Part shown: one piece after another, positions 22,118-29,507 of the stretch
How positions within the stretch are numbered: the first letter of the stretch is position 1
How the letters are laid out: the number at the start of each line of letters is the position of its first letter
The notes under the pieces: model-generated
Databases searched by the model: none
What the model was told of the DNA's origin: nothing
Seen by the model: the letters and a program-made list of their open reading frames with translations, nothing else
Position numbers and translations under genes: made by a program
Assembly: GCA_904420205.1 (NCBI GenBank)
Contig: CAJFUN010000017.1
Location: 1-45,148 of the forward strand
Direction: 5' to 3'
DNA: 45,148 bases
Source of the DNA: Candidatus Parachristensenella avicola
Lineage (GTDB): Bacteria; Bacillota; Clostridia; Christensenellales; UMGS416

Positions 22118-23344
22118 ATGGCAAAAATTATCCTTGACCCCGGTCATGTAGAGGGCTACAACAGGGGTGCTGTCTCCGGCTACTATGAGGGGACGGCTAT
22201 GTACCACTACGCCTACCGGTTGGCAGATAAGCTGCGGGCCGCTGGTCTGGATGTAGGCATCACCCGAACCAAGATCACCGACAACCCGAGCCTGACCGCC
22301 CGAGGCAAGCAGGCCAAAGGTGCGGACATGTTTGTCAGCTTGCACAGTAACGCAGCCAGCAGCGCCAGTGCCAACGGCGTGACCGTGTTCTACAGCATTA
22401 AGCGTAACGCCGACAAGCCCCACGCGACCAAGTGGTGCAACGAGCTGGCCGGGCTGATTAACGGCGGCACCCGAGCCCGTGGGGCAAGCACCCGCAAAGG
22501 TAGCGGCAACTGGGATTACTATACCGTGATCCAGTCCGCCGTGGCGGCAGGCTGCCCGCACGTTTTCCTCGTTGAGCACGGCTTCCATTCCAATAAAGCG
22601 GAGTGTGCATGGCTTATGCAGGCTGGCAACCTGGAAACCATGGCGGCCCTAGAAGCCAGGCTGATCTGCGACATCCTGGGCATTAAATCTAGTGACGGTG
22701 CAGCCCAAGAACCCGCTAGCATGGGCCAGAAAATGGTCAACACCCCCGGCGACACCCTAAACGTCCGGGACGCCGCCAACGCGAAGGGCGCGAAGCTGGG
22801 CGAGCTAAAGGACCGCAGCCTAGTGGAGGTGTACGGCCTGGCCGGGAACGGTTGGGTGCTGATCCAGCAGGGCGCGCTGCGCGGCTGGGTAAACGGGAAG
22901 TACCTCGTGGAGCCCGAAAAGACCTTTGCGCCTTATATCGTGCGCGTCACAGCCGATGCGCTAAATATCCGTAAGGGCCCCGGCACGAATTATGACGTGG
23001 CCGGATGCATCCGGGATAAAGGCAGCTACACCATTGTAGATGAGCAGGACGGATGGGGACGGCTCAAATCCGGCGCTGGTTGGATAAGCTTAGCTTATAC
23101 CACTAAGGCCGGAGACGCCGGCACAAAGCCGGAGCTGACCCGCATCCTAAAGCTTACCAGCCCCAACATGCGGGGCGAGGATGTGCGCTGGGCACAAGAA
23201 CGGCTGAATGAGCTGGGCTATAACTGCGGCACGCCTGATGGTATCTTCGGGCCGAACACCGATAAAGCGGTCAAAGCGTTTCAGCGGGCGAATGGGTTGT
23301 CTCAGGATGGGGACATTGGCCCCAAAACCTGGGCGAAGCTATAG
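22118..23344 (+). CDS. Endolysin: N-acetylmuramoyl-L-alanine amidase with SH3 and peptidoglycan-binding domains
   Basis: A 408-residue protein in four parts. Residues 1 to about 180 are Amidase_3: KIILDPGHVEG (zinc His), an early Glu (YYEGTAM), FVSLHSNAAS (zinc His) and HVFLVEHGFHSN (catalytic Glu). Two SH3b-type modules follow, with DTLNVRDAANAKGAKLG near residue 210 and DALNIRKGPGTNYDVAGC near 283. A PG_binding_1 domain ends it (NMRGEDVRWAQERLNELGYN... DIGPKTWAKL). It cuts the amide between MurNAc and the stem peptide. There is no signal peptide, so it needs the holin. Codon use (one ATA among about nineteen Ile codons) differs from the rest of the prophage. Confidence 0.95.
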   Translation: MAKIILDPGHVEGYNRGAVSGYYEGTAMYHYAYRLADKLRAAGLDVGITRTKITDNPSLTARGKQAKGADMFVSLHSNAASSASANGVTVFYSIKRNADKPHATKWCNELAGLINGGTRARGASTRKGSGNWDYYTVIQSAVAAGCPHVFLVEHGFHSNKAECAWLMQAGNLETMAALEARLICDILGIKSSDGAAQEPASMGQKMVNTPGDTLNVRDAANAKGAKLGELKDRSLVEVYGLAGNGWVLIQQGALRGWVNGKYLVEPEKTFAPYIVRVTADALNIRKGPGTNYDVAGCIRDKGSYTIVDEQDGWGRLKSGAGWISLAYTTKAGDAGTKPELTRILKLTSPNMRGEDVRWAQERLNELGYNCGTPDGIFGPNTDKAVKAFQRANGLSQDGDIGPKTWAKL

Positions 23345-23353
23345 GAGGCGGAC

Positions 23354-23662
23354 ATGGACGAAGCGAATAGCCTGGAAGCGCTCCACGTACAGGTGGCCGA
23401 GCAATACCAAATGATTAAGCGGTGCATTGGACGGATCGAAAAGCTGGAGGCAAGGCAGGACAATCTGGACAGCATCGCGGCCTCCGTCACCGCCCTGGCC
23501 ACGGAGCAGGACTACATCAAGTCGGACGTAAAAGAGATCAAATCCGATGTAAAAAGCCTGACGGCTAAGCCCGGCAAACGTTGGGAAGGTATCGTGGACA
23601 AGATCATCTATGTAGTGGTTGGCGCTCTGGTTGCCTGGGCGCTGTCCAATTTTGGACTGTAG
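23354..23662 (+). CDS. XhlA-like haemolysin/holin-accessory protein
   Basis: A 102-residue protein. Residues 1 to about 75 form a coiled coil (QYQMIKRCIGRIEKLEARQD, LATEQDYIKSDVKEIKSDVK), followed by one transmembrane helix IIYVVVGALVAWALSNFGL at the C-terminus. This is the XhlA layout. In Bacillus phages XhlA works with the holin in lysis. AGGAGG precedes ATG 23354, and the gene sits between endolysin and holin. Confidence 0.85.
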   Translation: MDEANSLEALHVQVAEQYQMIKRCIGRIEKLEARQDNLDSIAASVTALATEQDYIKSDVKEIKSDVKSLTAKPGKRWEGIVDKIIYVVVGALVAWALSNFGL

Positions 23663-23672
23663 GAGGGGCAAA

Positions 23673-23945
23673 ATGGAAGATATGCTCATGACATACCTCG
23701 TAGAAAACTGTGCAATCGTGGTGCCGGTGCTCTGGTGCATCGGCGCGGCGCTCAAGCGGACGCCCAAGGTGGCCGACTGGCTGATCCCCTATCTGCTGGG
23801 GGCTGCCGGCATTGCATTTTGCGTAACGATCACCTTAACCACCGGCGGTCGAGCCGTGGATGGGATCATGCAAGGTGTCATTACCGCAGGCGTAGCGGTA
23901 TATGGCAATCAGCTGGTTAAACAAGCCGCTAATAAAAAAGAATAA
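23673..23945 (+). CDS. Holin (Hol44-like, superfamily V)
   Basis: A 90-residue protein with two membrane segments, about residues 8-27 (YLVENCAIVVPVLWCIGAAL) and 36-56 (WLIPYLLGAAGIAFCVTITL). The family-typical end is GIMQGVITAGVAVYGNQLVK followed by a Lys-rich tail. LKRTPKVADWLIPYLL and QGVxxAGxAVxxNQ are the Hol44 hallmarks. It makes the membrane pore that releases the endolysin. ATG 23673 has AGGAGGGG upstream; an open frame further 5' lies inside the XhlA gene. Confidence 0.9.
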   Translation: MEDMLMTYLVENCAIVVPVLWCIGAALKRTPKVADWLIPYLLGAAGIAFCVTITLTTGGRAVDGIMQGVITAGVAVYGNQLVKQAANKKE

Positions 23946-23972
23946 TCCTGTGCCGTTGGCATAGGGCACAGA

Positions 23973-24003
23973 AAGCCCCTCCGGTGGAGGGGCTTGTTTT
24001 TTT
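23973..24003 (+). terminator. Terminator after lysis cassette
   Basis: Perfect stem AAGCCCCTCC (23973-23982) / GGAGGGGCTT (23986-23995) followed by G and seven T. A second hairpin, CTGTGCC (23948-23954) / GGCACAG (23965-23971), lies just upstream. Together they close the late operon. Confidence 0.92.
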
Positions 24004-24045
24004 ATGAAAAAGATCAAAAAACAGAAGAAAATAGCAAGAAAAACG

Positions 24046-24074
24046 TTGACATTATACACCGTCTGAAGTATAAT
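24046..24074 (+). promoter_or_regulatory. Consensus sigma-A promoter of the accessory operon
   Basis: TTGACA (24046-24051), exactly 17 bp, TATAAT (24069-24074): both hexamers match consensus. It follows the late terminator and drives the three accessory genes independently of the lytic programme, so they can be expressed in the lysogen. No obvious operator dyad covers it. Confidence 0.93.
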
Positions 24075-24123
24075 ATAGTCAAGAGATGAGGAAAACACCA
24101 CACAAAACAGCAGGAGGCACACC

Positions 24124-24522
24124 ATGAAAGCGATTGAAATCATCCGCTACAACTTAATCAACGGCACGGAAATAGAAAAGGTCAATAATCTGGTGAAAAG
24201 CATGGAAAGCAACGGCTGGACTGGCATGCCGATCCTGGTTAACGAGGAGACCGAGGAATTGGTTACTGGATCACACCGTCTGGCAGCCCTTAAGATCATC
24301 TATGATAAATACAACGCGGGAGAATATGACGATGACGCGGCGATCGAGGAACTGCTAAATGATGTGGATGTGGCAGAGGATGTATCCGAGATCATCGACG
24401 CATACGCAGAGCGCATGATGGAAGAGGTTGGATATTTTGATGGTATCGAGTACGACAACTTACGGCAGGTTTTCAGCGGGACGTGGGTGGAACAATACGC
24501 GGCTGAAATGGTCGAATGGTAA
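24124..24522 (+). CDS. ParB-like N-terminal domain protein
   Basis: A 132-residue protein. Residues about 1-60 resemble the ParB/sulfiredoxin fold: IEKVNNLVKSMESNGWTGMP, ILVNEETEELVTGSHRLAAL, where GSHRLAA is the family GxHR box that in ParB relatives binds nucleotide. The rest is acidic and helical (DDDAAIEELLNDVDVAEDVS) with no DNA-binding HTH, so it is not a complete partition ParB. SD AGGAGG precedes ATG 24124. It is the first gene of the accessory operon. Function could be regulatory or nucleotide-dependent and is not established. Confidence 0.7.
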   Translation: MKAIEIIRYNLINGTEIEKVNNLVKSMESNGWTGMPILVNEETEELVTGSHRLAALKIIYDKYNAGEYDDDAAIEELLNDVDVAEDVSEIIDAYAERMMEEVGYFDGIEYDNLRQVFSGTWVEQYAAEMVEW

Positions 24523-24553
24523 TCAAAGCTATAAAAATATGGAGGGTAAGACA

Positions 24554-25024
24554 ATGGTAGATAATCGGATAAAGGAGCTTAGAGAGGCGATGGGCCTATC
24601 ATTGGCAGAGGCCGCCGACAGGGCAGGGATGAGGATGACGGCCCTGCAACGGCTGGAAAACGGGGAGCGCCAATTGTGGACAGCTACATTGAGCACGGCG
24701 TATCGGATAGCTAAGGCCGTTGGGGTCAATAATCCTTGTGACCTATTAACGATCGAGGATGCAAAGAATGAGGGCAGGATGAAATATCTCGTAGTATATA
24801 CCGGGGATAGCACCCAAATGCTTGAGTTTACAAGCAATAGCCGCGACAGTCTCAAACACCTAAAGGATAATTTTAGGGCGGCTGGAAATGATTGCGTGCG
24901 CGTATATGACGCGACAAAATATGCAGATTGGGATGGGGATCCCAATACGGAACCGCCAATATTATCCATGAGCAGATTTTCGGCGGAAAACGGAGGGAAA
25001 TTTTATAGGTGCGAGATCAACTAG
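24554..25024 (+). CDS. XRE-family protein with C-terminal extension
   Basis: A 156-residue protein. Residues about 4-63 are a Cro/CI HTH (IKELREAMGLSLAEAADRAG, MRMTALQRLENGERQLW) ending GVNNPCDLLTIED, the same tail motif as the two regulators at the left of the window. Residues about 75-156 form a second small domain (MKYLVVYTGDSTQMLEFTSN, FRAAGNDCVRVYDATKYADW) of unknown role, possibly an effector or dimerisation part. The start ATG 24554 is chosen for GGAGGG upstream; the frame is open further but overlaps the ParB-like gene. Confidence 0.75.
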   Translation: MVDNRIKELREAMGLSLAEAADRAGMRMTALQRLENGERQLWTATLSTAYRIAKAVGVNNPCDLLTIEDAKNEGRMKYLVVYTGDSTQMLEFTSNSRDSLKHLKDNFRAAGNDCVRVYDATKYADWDGDPNTEPPILSMSRFSAENGGKFYRCEIN

Positions 25025-25050
25025 GACGCATATGAGAGGGACAAATAGGC

Positions 25051-25743
25051 ATGCGTAAAATATGCAAATACTGCGGTAAACCATATGACGGAGGTAGAGA
25101 TACAAGCGCATGCAAGGATTGCGTAAAAGCCCGCAGGCAGACAACGCTAGGCCAAAGGGTATGCAAAGCGTGTGGGGAGGCGTTTGTGGGAGGGCCGCGC
25201 GCTTGGTATTGTCCAAAATGCAGATCGGATCGAAAACGCGATCAAATGGCAGCTTATAAGCGCAATGGGGCGGCGCGGCCGCTTGGGTCGGTAGATCGGT
25301 GTGCGGCATGCGGACGTGAATATACAGTGACCGGGGGACTACAACGCTATTGCCAGGCCTGCGCTAAGGATGAGGTAAAAAAAATAGACCGGCAACAATC
25401 AAAAGATTGGAATGCCGCACATGATTATTATAGCGCACGAGCACTGGAGCGAAAAAAGACGGTGGCAGAAATCCCGTGCAAAGTTTGCGGCAAGCTATTT
25501 ATACCATCCAATGGGGCCAAGACATGCTCTCAAGAGTGCAAACAAAAACTATCGAGGGAAAATAGGGAGCGGACGGAAAAAACGAACAAAATAGCGCGTA
25601 ACGAGCGCCGAAGGGTAGCGCGGCAAAACAAAATAAACGCCATGAGCCAAGAGGAATATAGAACGTATAGGGATGAGATCAATCAAAAAGCTCGGGAAAA
25701 TTATCATAAGCGAAAAAAGCAAATGGCGCGTATGGGGTCATAA
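25051..25743 (+). CDS. Multi-zinc-ribbon accessory protein
   Basis: A 230-residue protein with four Cys clusters: CKYCGKPYDGG...CKDC, CKACGEAFVGG...CPKC, CAACGREYTVTG...CQAC and CKVCGKLFIPSN...CSQEC. These suggest four zinc ribbons in a row over residues about 4-170. The last about 60 residues are strongly basic and helical (RNERRRVARQNKINAM; KARENYHKRKKQMAR), suited to binding nucleic acid. Phage accessory proteins of this look exist but have no assigned function. It is the last gene before the attachment site. SD AGAGGG is moderate. Confidence 0.65.
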   Translation: MRKICKYCGKPYDGGRDTSACKDCVKARRQTTLGQRVCKACGEAFVGGPRAWYCPKCRSDRKRDQMAAYKRNGAARPLGSVDRCAACGREYTVTGGLQRYCQACAKDEVKKIDRQQSKDWNAAHDYYSARALERKKTVAEIPCKVCGKLFIPSNGAKTCSQECKQKLSRENRERTEKTNKIARNERRRVARQNKINAMSQEEYRTYRDEINQKARENYHKRKKQMARMGS

Positions 25744-25774
25744 TGGGGTCATAAAACAAAAAGCAAATAACAAA

Positions 25775-25809
25775 AAAACGCCTAAATTTCATTGAAATTT
25801 AGGCGTTTT
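25775..25809 (-). terminator. Bidirectional terminator at prophage/tRNA boundary
   Basis: A long dyad AAAACGCCTAAATTTCA (25775-25791) / TGAAATTTAGGCGTTTT (25793-25809). On the - strand it ends in TTTTTTTG and would terminate the tRNA-Ser transcript. On the + strand it is followed by only TTTT and could also stop the accessory operon. Confidence 0.85.
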
Positions 25810-25812
25810 AGC

Positions 25813-25903
25813 TGGCGGAGAAGGAGGGATTTGAACCCTCGCGCCGGTTTCCCGACCTACACCCTTAGCAGGGGCGCCTCTTCGGCCACTTGAGTACTTC
25901 TCC
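25813..25903 (-). tRNA. tRNA-Ser(GCT), probable attachment site
   Basis: On the - strand the gene folds as a class II tRNA: acceptor GGAGAAG / CTTCTCC, discriminator G, encoded CCA. The anticodon GCT lies in CCCTGCTAAGG, with a long variable arm and T-loop GGTTCAAATCC. The anticodon and long arm identify serine. Its 3' end faces the prophage, as expected for integration into a tRNA 3' end that is restored by phage DNA. Confidence 0.95.
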
Positions 25904-25942
25904 GAATATAAAAATATGGAATTTAGTGGGGCGGAAACTGAT

Positions 25943-26031
25943 TGGCGGAGAGAGTGGGATTCGAACCCACGGTGCCTTTCAGCATCACTGGTTTTCAAGA
26001 CCAGCTCCTTCAACCACTCGGACATCTCTCC
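25943..26031 (-). tRNA. tRNA-Ser(TGA)
   Basis: Class II tRNA on the - strand: acceptor GGAGAGA / TCTCTCC, encoded CCA, anticodon TGA in GTCTTGAAAAC, long variable arm and T-loop GGTTCGAATCC. It lies 39 bp from tRNA-Ser(GCT) in the same orientation and is probably co-transcribed with it. Confidence 0.95.
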
Positions 26032-26084
26032 TTATGGTGCCTGCCCAGAAACAAAAATTATTATACCAGGCTCTTCCACTACTG

Positions 26085-26615
26085 TCAAGAGGAAGGCAAT
26101 TGTATTTTTGTAGGATCCGCAAAAAGACCAATGTGCGGAGGCGAGAGGGTAAACCAGCAAAAGAACGCCGCCAATGCTGTCAGTAGCAGCAATGCTCCAG
26201 CTTGTCGGGGCCAAGGCACGGAACATTCGTTTTTGTAAATAGCAACTACGCTCAGCGATTGTACCGCAATGGCGCCAAGAAAAGACGCGATGTCGAGCCA
26301 TAAATAATGCTGTCCGATTATCCCTGTATATGTGTAAAAAAATACGATGATTAACGCTAACCCAAGCAATATTCCTTTTGCTTTAGCATACAGAAATCCA
26401 GCAACTTTCTTTCCGAAAAAGAGATATTCTATCGTGCCATATAGCACAGAGGGAAAATATAGTAACTTAAGGTGCTCCCATACGCTCTCATTGACTGGAG
26501 CAAAGAGCCCCACCCATACCTGATATCCGCTGTATGCATAAGCAAAGTGAAGCAATGCGCCTGCGCAGGCGAGAAAAGCCGCGCCGACCGCTTCCCAAAT
26601 GATCATTCGTTTCAT
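26085..26615 (-). CDS. DUF6512 family membrane protein
   Basis: A 176-residue polytopic membrane protein with about five hydrophobic segments (AVGAAFLACAGALLHFAYAY; ILLGLALIIVFFYTYTGIIG; AGALLLLTALAAFFCWFTL). The hallmark FAPVNESVWEHLKLLYFP near residue 40 marks DUF6512, a Clostridia family of unknown function. A Shine-Dalgarno-like GGGAGGC precedes the start. It stands alone between tRNA genes. Confidence 0.85.
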   Translation of the reverse strand: MKRMIIWEAVGAAFLACAGALLHFAYAYSGYQVWVGLFAPVNESVWEHLKLLYFPSVLYGTIEYLFFGKKVAGFLYAKAKGILLGLALIIVFFYTYTGIIGQHYLWLDIASFLGAIAVQSLSVVAIYKNECSVPWPRQAGALLLLTALAAFFCWFTLSPPHIGLFADPTKIQLPSS

Positions 26616-26750
26616 GCAGGCCTCCCAGATAACGATATCCTATCCGTTATCTGGCTTTTCATGCATGCATCTGATTGGCAGGTTATGAGGAAATCATCGA
26701 AATATTGTCAACGCATCATTCGCTTTAGATAACAGGGAAATTCACACAAC

Positions 26751-26779
26751 AAAAAACCGCATGAATACTCATGCGGTTT
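26751..26779 (-). terminator. Terminator of tRNA-Trp
   Basis: Stem AAACCGCATGA (26754-26764) / TCATGCGGTTT (26769-26779), loop ATAC, followed on the - strand by TTTTTT. The stem begins at the last base of the tRNA. Confidence 0.9.
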
Positions 26780-26853
26780 GGCAGGGGAGACGCGATTCGA
26801 ACACGCAACCCGCGGTTTTGGAGACCGCTGCTCTACCATTGAGCCACTCCCCT
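26779..26853 (-). tRNA. tRNA-Trp(CCA)
   Basis: On the - strand: acceptor AGGGGAG / CTCCCCT, encoded CCA, D-loop CAATGGTAGAG, anticodon CCA in GTCTCCAAAAC, T-loop GTTCGAATC. A standard 75-base tRNA including CCA. Confidence 0.95.
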
Positions 26854-26936
26854 AAAGTCGCTCGACTTAATTATTATATACGACATAACCATCTTATGTC
26901 AAGGAAAATGTCATCAAAATGGCTTGCGATTTTCAA

Positions 26937-26966
26937 TTGGTAAAATGGGCGTGTTTCATGTATAAT
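26937..26966 (+). promoter_or_regulatory. Probable proC promoter
   Basis: TTGGTA (26937-26942), 18 bp, TATAAT (26961-26966). The -10 is consensus and the -35 has two mismatches. It lies 54 bp before the proC start. Confidence 0.65.
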
Positions 26967-27020
26967 ATAGCTTAGGCGAAATATCATCATGAACAAAGTA
27001 TAGAGAGGGAATCAAACGTT

Positions 27021-27821
27021 ATGTATAAAATTGGATTTTTAGGTGGCGGCACCATGGCGGAAGCCATACTCAACGGCATAATGAGTCACAATGTCATCAT
27101 GTCTGGTCCATCATCCATCATGGTAGCGGAAATCAGTGCGAGTCGTCGTGATTCGCTGCGTTCATCTTATCCCACTGTGGCGGTTACCGAATCGGTGGAA
27201 GATATGCTTAAGATCTGTGAAATGATTATTCTCGCGGTAAAGCCTTATCAACTACCGCAAATTATCCACGAAACTGCCTCTTATTGGGAGGGAAAGGCTG
27301 TCGTTTCAATTCTTGCCGGATGGAACTATACAAAGCTAGCTAATCTACTGCCCAAAAGCCGCCTTTTGCGTGTCATGCCCAACACAGCAGCAAAGGTTTC
27401 TGCAGCCATGTCGGCCCTGGCCTCAGAATATACGCTTACCTCAGAGGAATATTCTCTAGCTAAGCAAATCTTTGAGTCTTGCGGCGAGGTTGTCGAATTA
27501 AGCGAAACGCAATTCGATGCAGTTACAGCGATCAGCGGAAGCGGGCCTGCCTATGTCTACATGTTTATTGATGCGATGACACAGGGAGGCGTGCTGCATG
27601 GATTGCCCAAGGCCGTAGCTCGCAAAATGGCGGTTCAAACGGTGCTAGGGGCTGCAGAAATGGTTAGAGTTACCGATAAGTCGCCGAACGACCTTAAGGA
27701 TGACGTCTGCACGCCCGGCGGCACGACGATCGAGGCAGTCTATGCACTGGAGAATAATCGCTTTTCCGCTACGGTAATTGATGCCGTTACCGCTTGCTTT
27801 GAAAAATCACGCCGCATGTAA
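27021..27821 (+). CDS. proC: Pyrroline-5-carboxylate reductase
   Basis: A 266-residue enzyme making proline from pyrroline-5-carboxylate with NAD(P)H. The N-terminal Rossmann motif is IGFLGGGTMAEAILNGI, later VILAVKPYQ-like IILAVKPYQLPQI, the RVMPNTAA box, and the C-terminal signature AISGSGPAYVYMFIDAMTQG plus DDVCTPGGTTIEAV. Length and motif order are normal. SD GAGAGGG. rnhA follows after 13 bp. Confidence 0.97.
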   Translation: MYKIGFLGGGTMAEAILNGIMSHNVIMSGPSSIMVAEISASRRDSLRSSYPTVAVTESVEDMLKICEMIILAVKPYQLPQIIHETASYWEGKAVVSILAGWNYTKLANLLPKSRLLRVMPNTAAKVSAAMSALASEYTLTSEEYSLAKQIFESCGEVVELSETQFDAVTAISGSGPAYVYMFIDAMTQGGVLHGLPKAVARKMAVQTVLGAAEMVRVTDKSPNDLKDDVCTPGGTTIEAVYALENNRFSATVIDAVTACFEKSRRM

Positions 27822-27834
27822 AAAAGGGAAAGCC

Positions 27835-28326
27835 ATGAAAGAAATTGTTATTTATACCGACGGCGCATGCTCCTATAACCCTGGCCCTGGCGGCTGGGGT
27901 GTTGTGCTCAAATACGGGCAACATGAAAAAGAGCTTAGTGGCTTTTCTGAAGAAACTACAAATAACCGAATGGAAATTTTTGCCGCTATCCAAGGATTGC
28001 GAGCGCTGAAGGAGCCTTGCAGTATCACGCTGTTTTCCGACAGTGCCTATTTGATAAACGCTTTTCAAAAGGGATGGATCCGCAATTGGCAGCGCAATGG
28101 ATGGCGAAATGCGTCAAAACAACCGGTCGAGAATCAGGATTTATGGAATCAGCTGTTGCTTTCTATTGGCCAGCACCAGATCCAATGGGTGAAGGTCAAG
28201 GGGCATGCTGATAATCCTTATAATAACCGCTGCGACCAACTGGCCAGAGCGCAAGTCGCTCAGTACCTTAAGGATCGCGAGGAACGCCAAGCGCGCCTGG
28301 AAAACCATAAGGTGGGGAACAAATAA
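27835..28326 (+). CDS. rnhA: Ribonuclease HI
   Basis: A 163-residue protein with all catalytic positions: IYTDGACSYNPGPGGWG (first Asp), TTNNRMEIFAAI (Glu), LFSDSAYLINA (Asp) and NNRCDQLA (last Asp), plus KGHADNPYN. It degrades RNA in RNA-DNA hybrids. ATG 27835 has GGGAAAG upstream; an open frame from 27778 only overlaps proC. The stop codon lies in the left arm of a 17-bp hairpin. Confidence 0.97.
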   Translation: MKEIVIYTDGACSYNPGPGGWGVVLKYGQHEKELSGFSEETTNNRMEIFAAIQGLRALKEPCSITLFSDSAYLINAFQKGWIRNWQRNGWRNASKQPVENQDLWNQLLLSIGQHQIQWVKVKGHADNPYNNRCDQLARAQVAQYLKDREERQARLENHKVGNK

Positions 28327-28360
28327 CACTTCGCAAAACGCAGGTTTTGCGAAGTGTTAT
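28323..28360 (+). repeat. Perfect 17-bp hairpin between rnhA and recombinase
   Basis: Arms ATAACACTTCGCAAAAC (28323-28339) and GTTTTGCGAAGTGTTAT (28344-28360) with loop GCAG. It includes the rnhA stop codon. No T-run follows; instead AAAGGAGG of the next gene begins four bases later. It may be an mRNA processing or stability element, or an attenuator that affects the next gene. Confidence 0.85.
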
Positions 28361-28379
28361 GCAAAGGAGGCCCAAACGA

Positions 28380-29507
28380 TTGAATCAATCACCCGAAATG
28401 ACGGAAAAAATCCGCAAGGTGTTAGTTCAGCTTCCGGAGGTCTGTTTTGACTTTTTTATGGATATTGAGCCCCGCACAACGGCTTTGACCCGTCTGAATT
28501 ACGCTTATGATCTGAGAACGTTTTTTACCTATATTGCGACCAGCATCTATTCTTTTGACAAGCCGGTGTCGGAATTTACCGTCGAGGATATCGGCCGAAT
28601 TCAATCAAGACATATCAATATGTATCTTGAATATCTCAATTCTTATACCCAGGTCATTCAGGCCACAAGCGGATCCGGAGAAAAAGAAACGGTGACGCAA
28701 TACAAAAAGCAGCGTCAAAACGGTAATTCCGGAAAAAAGCGCAAGCTTGTTGCCGTTCGCGTGTTTTTTCGTTTTCTTTTTAAGCATAAGTATATCAGCC
28801 AGAATCCCGCTGATTTGATTGAAGTCCCCAAAATACCGGAAAAAGCCATCGTGCGCCTCGAAACCGACGAAGTCGAAAAGCTGTTTGATACGCTAGAGAA
28901 ACCGGATCAGCTGACCCACCGGCAAATGCAGTATGCGCTCTCTACCCATGAGCGCGATGTGGCCATCATATCCCTTTTGCTCGGTACCGGTATTCGCGTA
29001 AGCGAATGCGTCGGCATCAACCTTGACGATATCGACTGGGCGCGGCGCCGGTTTAGGATTATCCGAAAAGGCGGCAATGAAGCGATCCTTTATTTTAACG
29101 ATGAGGTTTTAGATGCACTGAACGCATATCGCCGAATCCGAGAGCTAATTACACCTTTGCCCGGTCATGAATCTGCTTTTTTTCTATCGCTTCAAAACAG
29201 GCGCATCTCACAGCGCTCGGTTCAAATGTTAGTCAAAAAATATGCCCACATTGCAGCGCCGGTTAAGCATATTACGCCTCATAAGCTACGCAGCACCTTC
29301 GGCACATCCCTTTATCAAAAGACCGGCGATATTTACCTGGTGGCCGACGTTCTGGGGCATAAAGATGTAAACGTTACTCGAAGGCATTATGCAGATATGA
29401 GCGAAGATAAACGAAAGCTTGCTGCCGAAGTTACTGAGCTTCATCCCAAAAAGACTTCGCAAAACTCTACCATGTCATCGGCAGTATCTAAGGATTCTCC
29501 CAGCTAA
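28380..29507 (+). CDS. XerC/D-like tyrosine recombinase (host)
   Basis: A 375-residue phage-integrase-family recombinase. The N-terminal SAM-like core-binding domain (about 10-135) precedes a catalytic domain with Arg206 in GTGIRVSECVGI, a lysine in the beta-hairpin IIRKGGNEAI, HKLRSTFGT (His-x-x-Arg), LGHKDVNVTRRHY, and the nucleophile Tyr337. The start TTG 28380 is chosen because AAAGGAGG lies at ideal spacing; the open frame upstream runs through the hairpin. It is transcribed with proC-rnhA rather than next to the prophage, and is about 2.5 kb from it. It may be a chromosomal Xer-like enzyme or an orphan; distinguishing needs phylogeny. Confidence 0.85.
   Translation: MNQSPEMTEKIRKVLVQLPEVCFDFFMDIEPRTTALTRLNYAYDLRTFFTYIATSIYSFDKPVSEFTVEDIGRIQSRHINMYLEYLNSYTQVIQATSGSGEKETVTQYKKQRQNGNSGKKRKLVAVRVFFRFLFKHKYISQNPADLIEVPKIPEKAIVRLETDEVEKLFDTLEKPDQLTHRQMQYALSTHERDVAIISLLLGTGIRVSECVGINLDDIDWARRRFRIIRKGGNEAILYFNDEVLDALNAYRRIRELITPLPGHESAFFLSLQNRRISQRSVQMLVKKYAHIAAPVKHITPHKLRSTFGTSLYQKTGDIYLVADVLGHKDVNVTRRHYADMSEDKRKLAAEVTELHPKKTSQNSTMSSAVSKDSPS

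Larger units (their letters stand above)
1..25812 (+). mobile_element. Siphovirus prophage (right part; left end outside window)
   Basis: All genes from the left edge to 25743 run on the + strand in canonical tailed-phage order: early small genes, ssb, Rep/RecU, HNH, terminases, portal, protease, capsid, connectors, tail tube, frameshifted chaperones, tape measure, Dit, Tal, fibre, endolysin and holin, then accessory genes. An HK97-like head with a tape measure and no sheath gene indicates a siphovirus. The right end is placed at the 3' end of tRNA-Ser(GCT), where phage genes stop and host genes begin. Integrase, main repressor and the left attachment site are not in the window. Most head and tail genes look intact by frame, but one tail gene lacks a standard start codon, so viability is uncertain. 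Confidence 0.95.

Noticed and set aside
1..25812. Diversity-generating retroelement linked to the tail fibre
   Set aside because: No reverse transcriptase gene and no template/variable repeat pair were seen; the repeats in the fibre and beta-helix genes are simple tandem repeats.
25789..26238. Several ORFs over the two tRNA-Ser genes
   Set aside because: They translate tRNA sequence and are incompatible with the clear cloverleaf folds.
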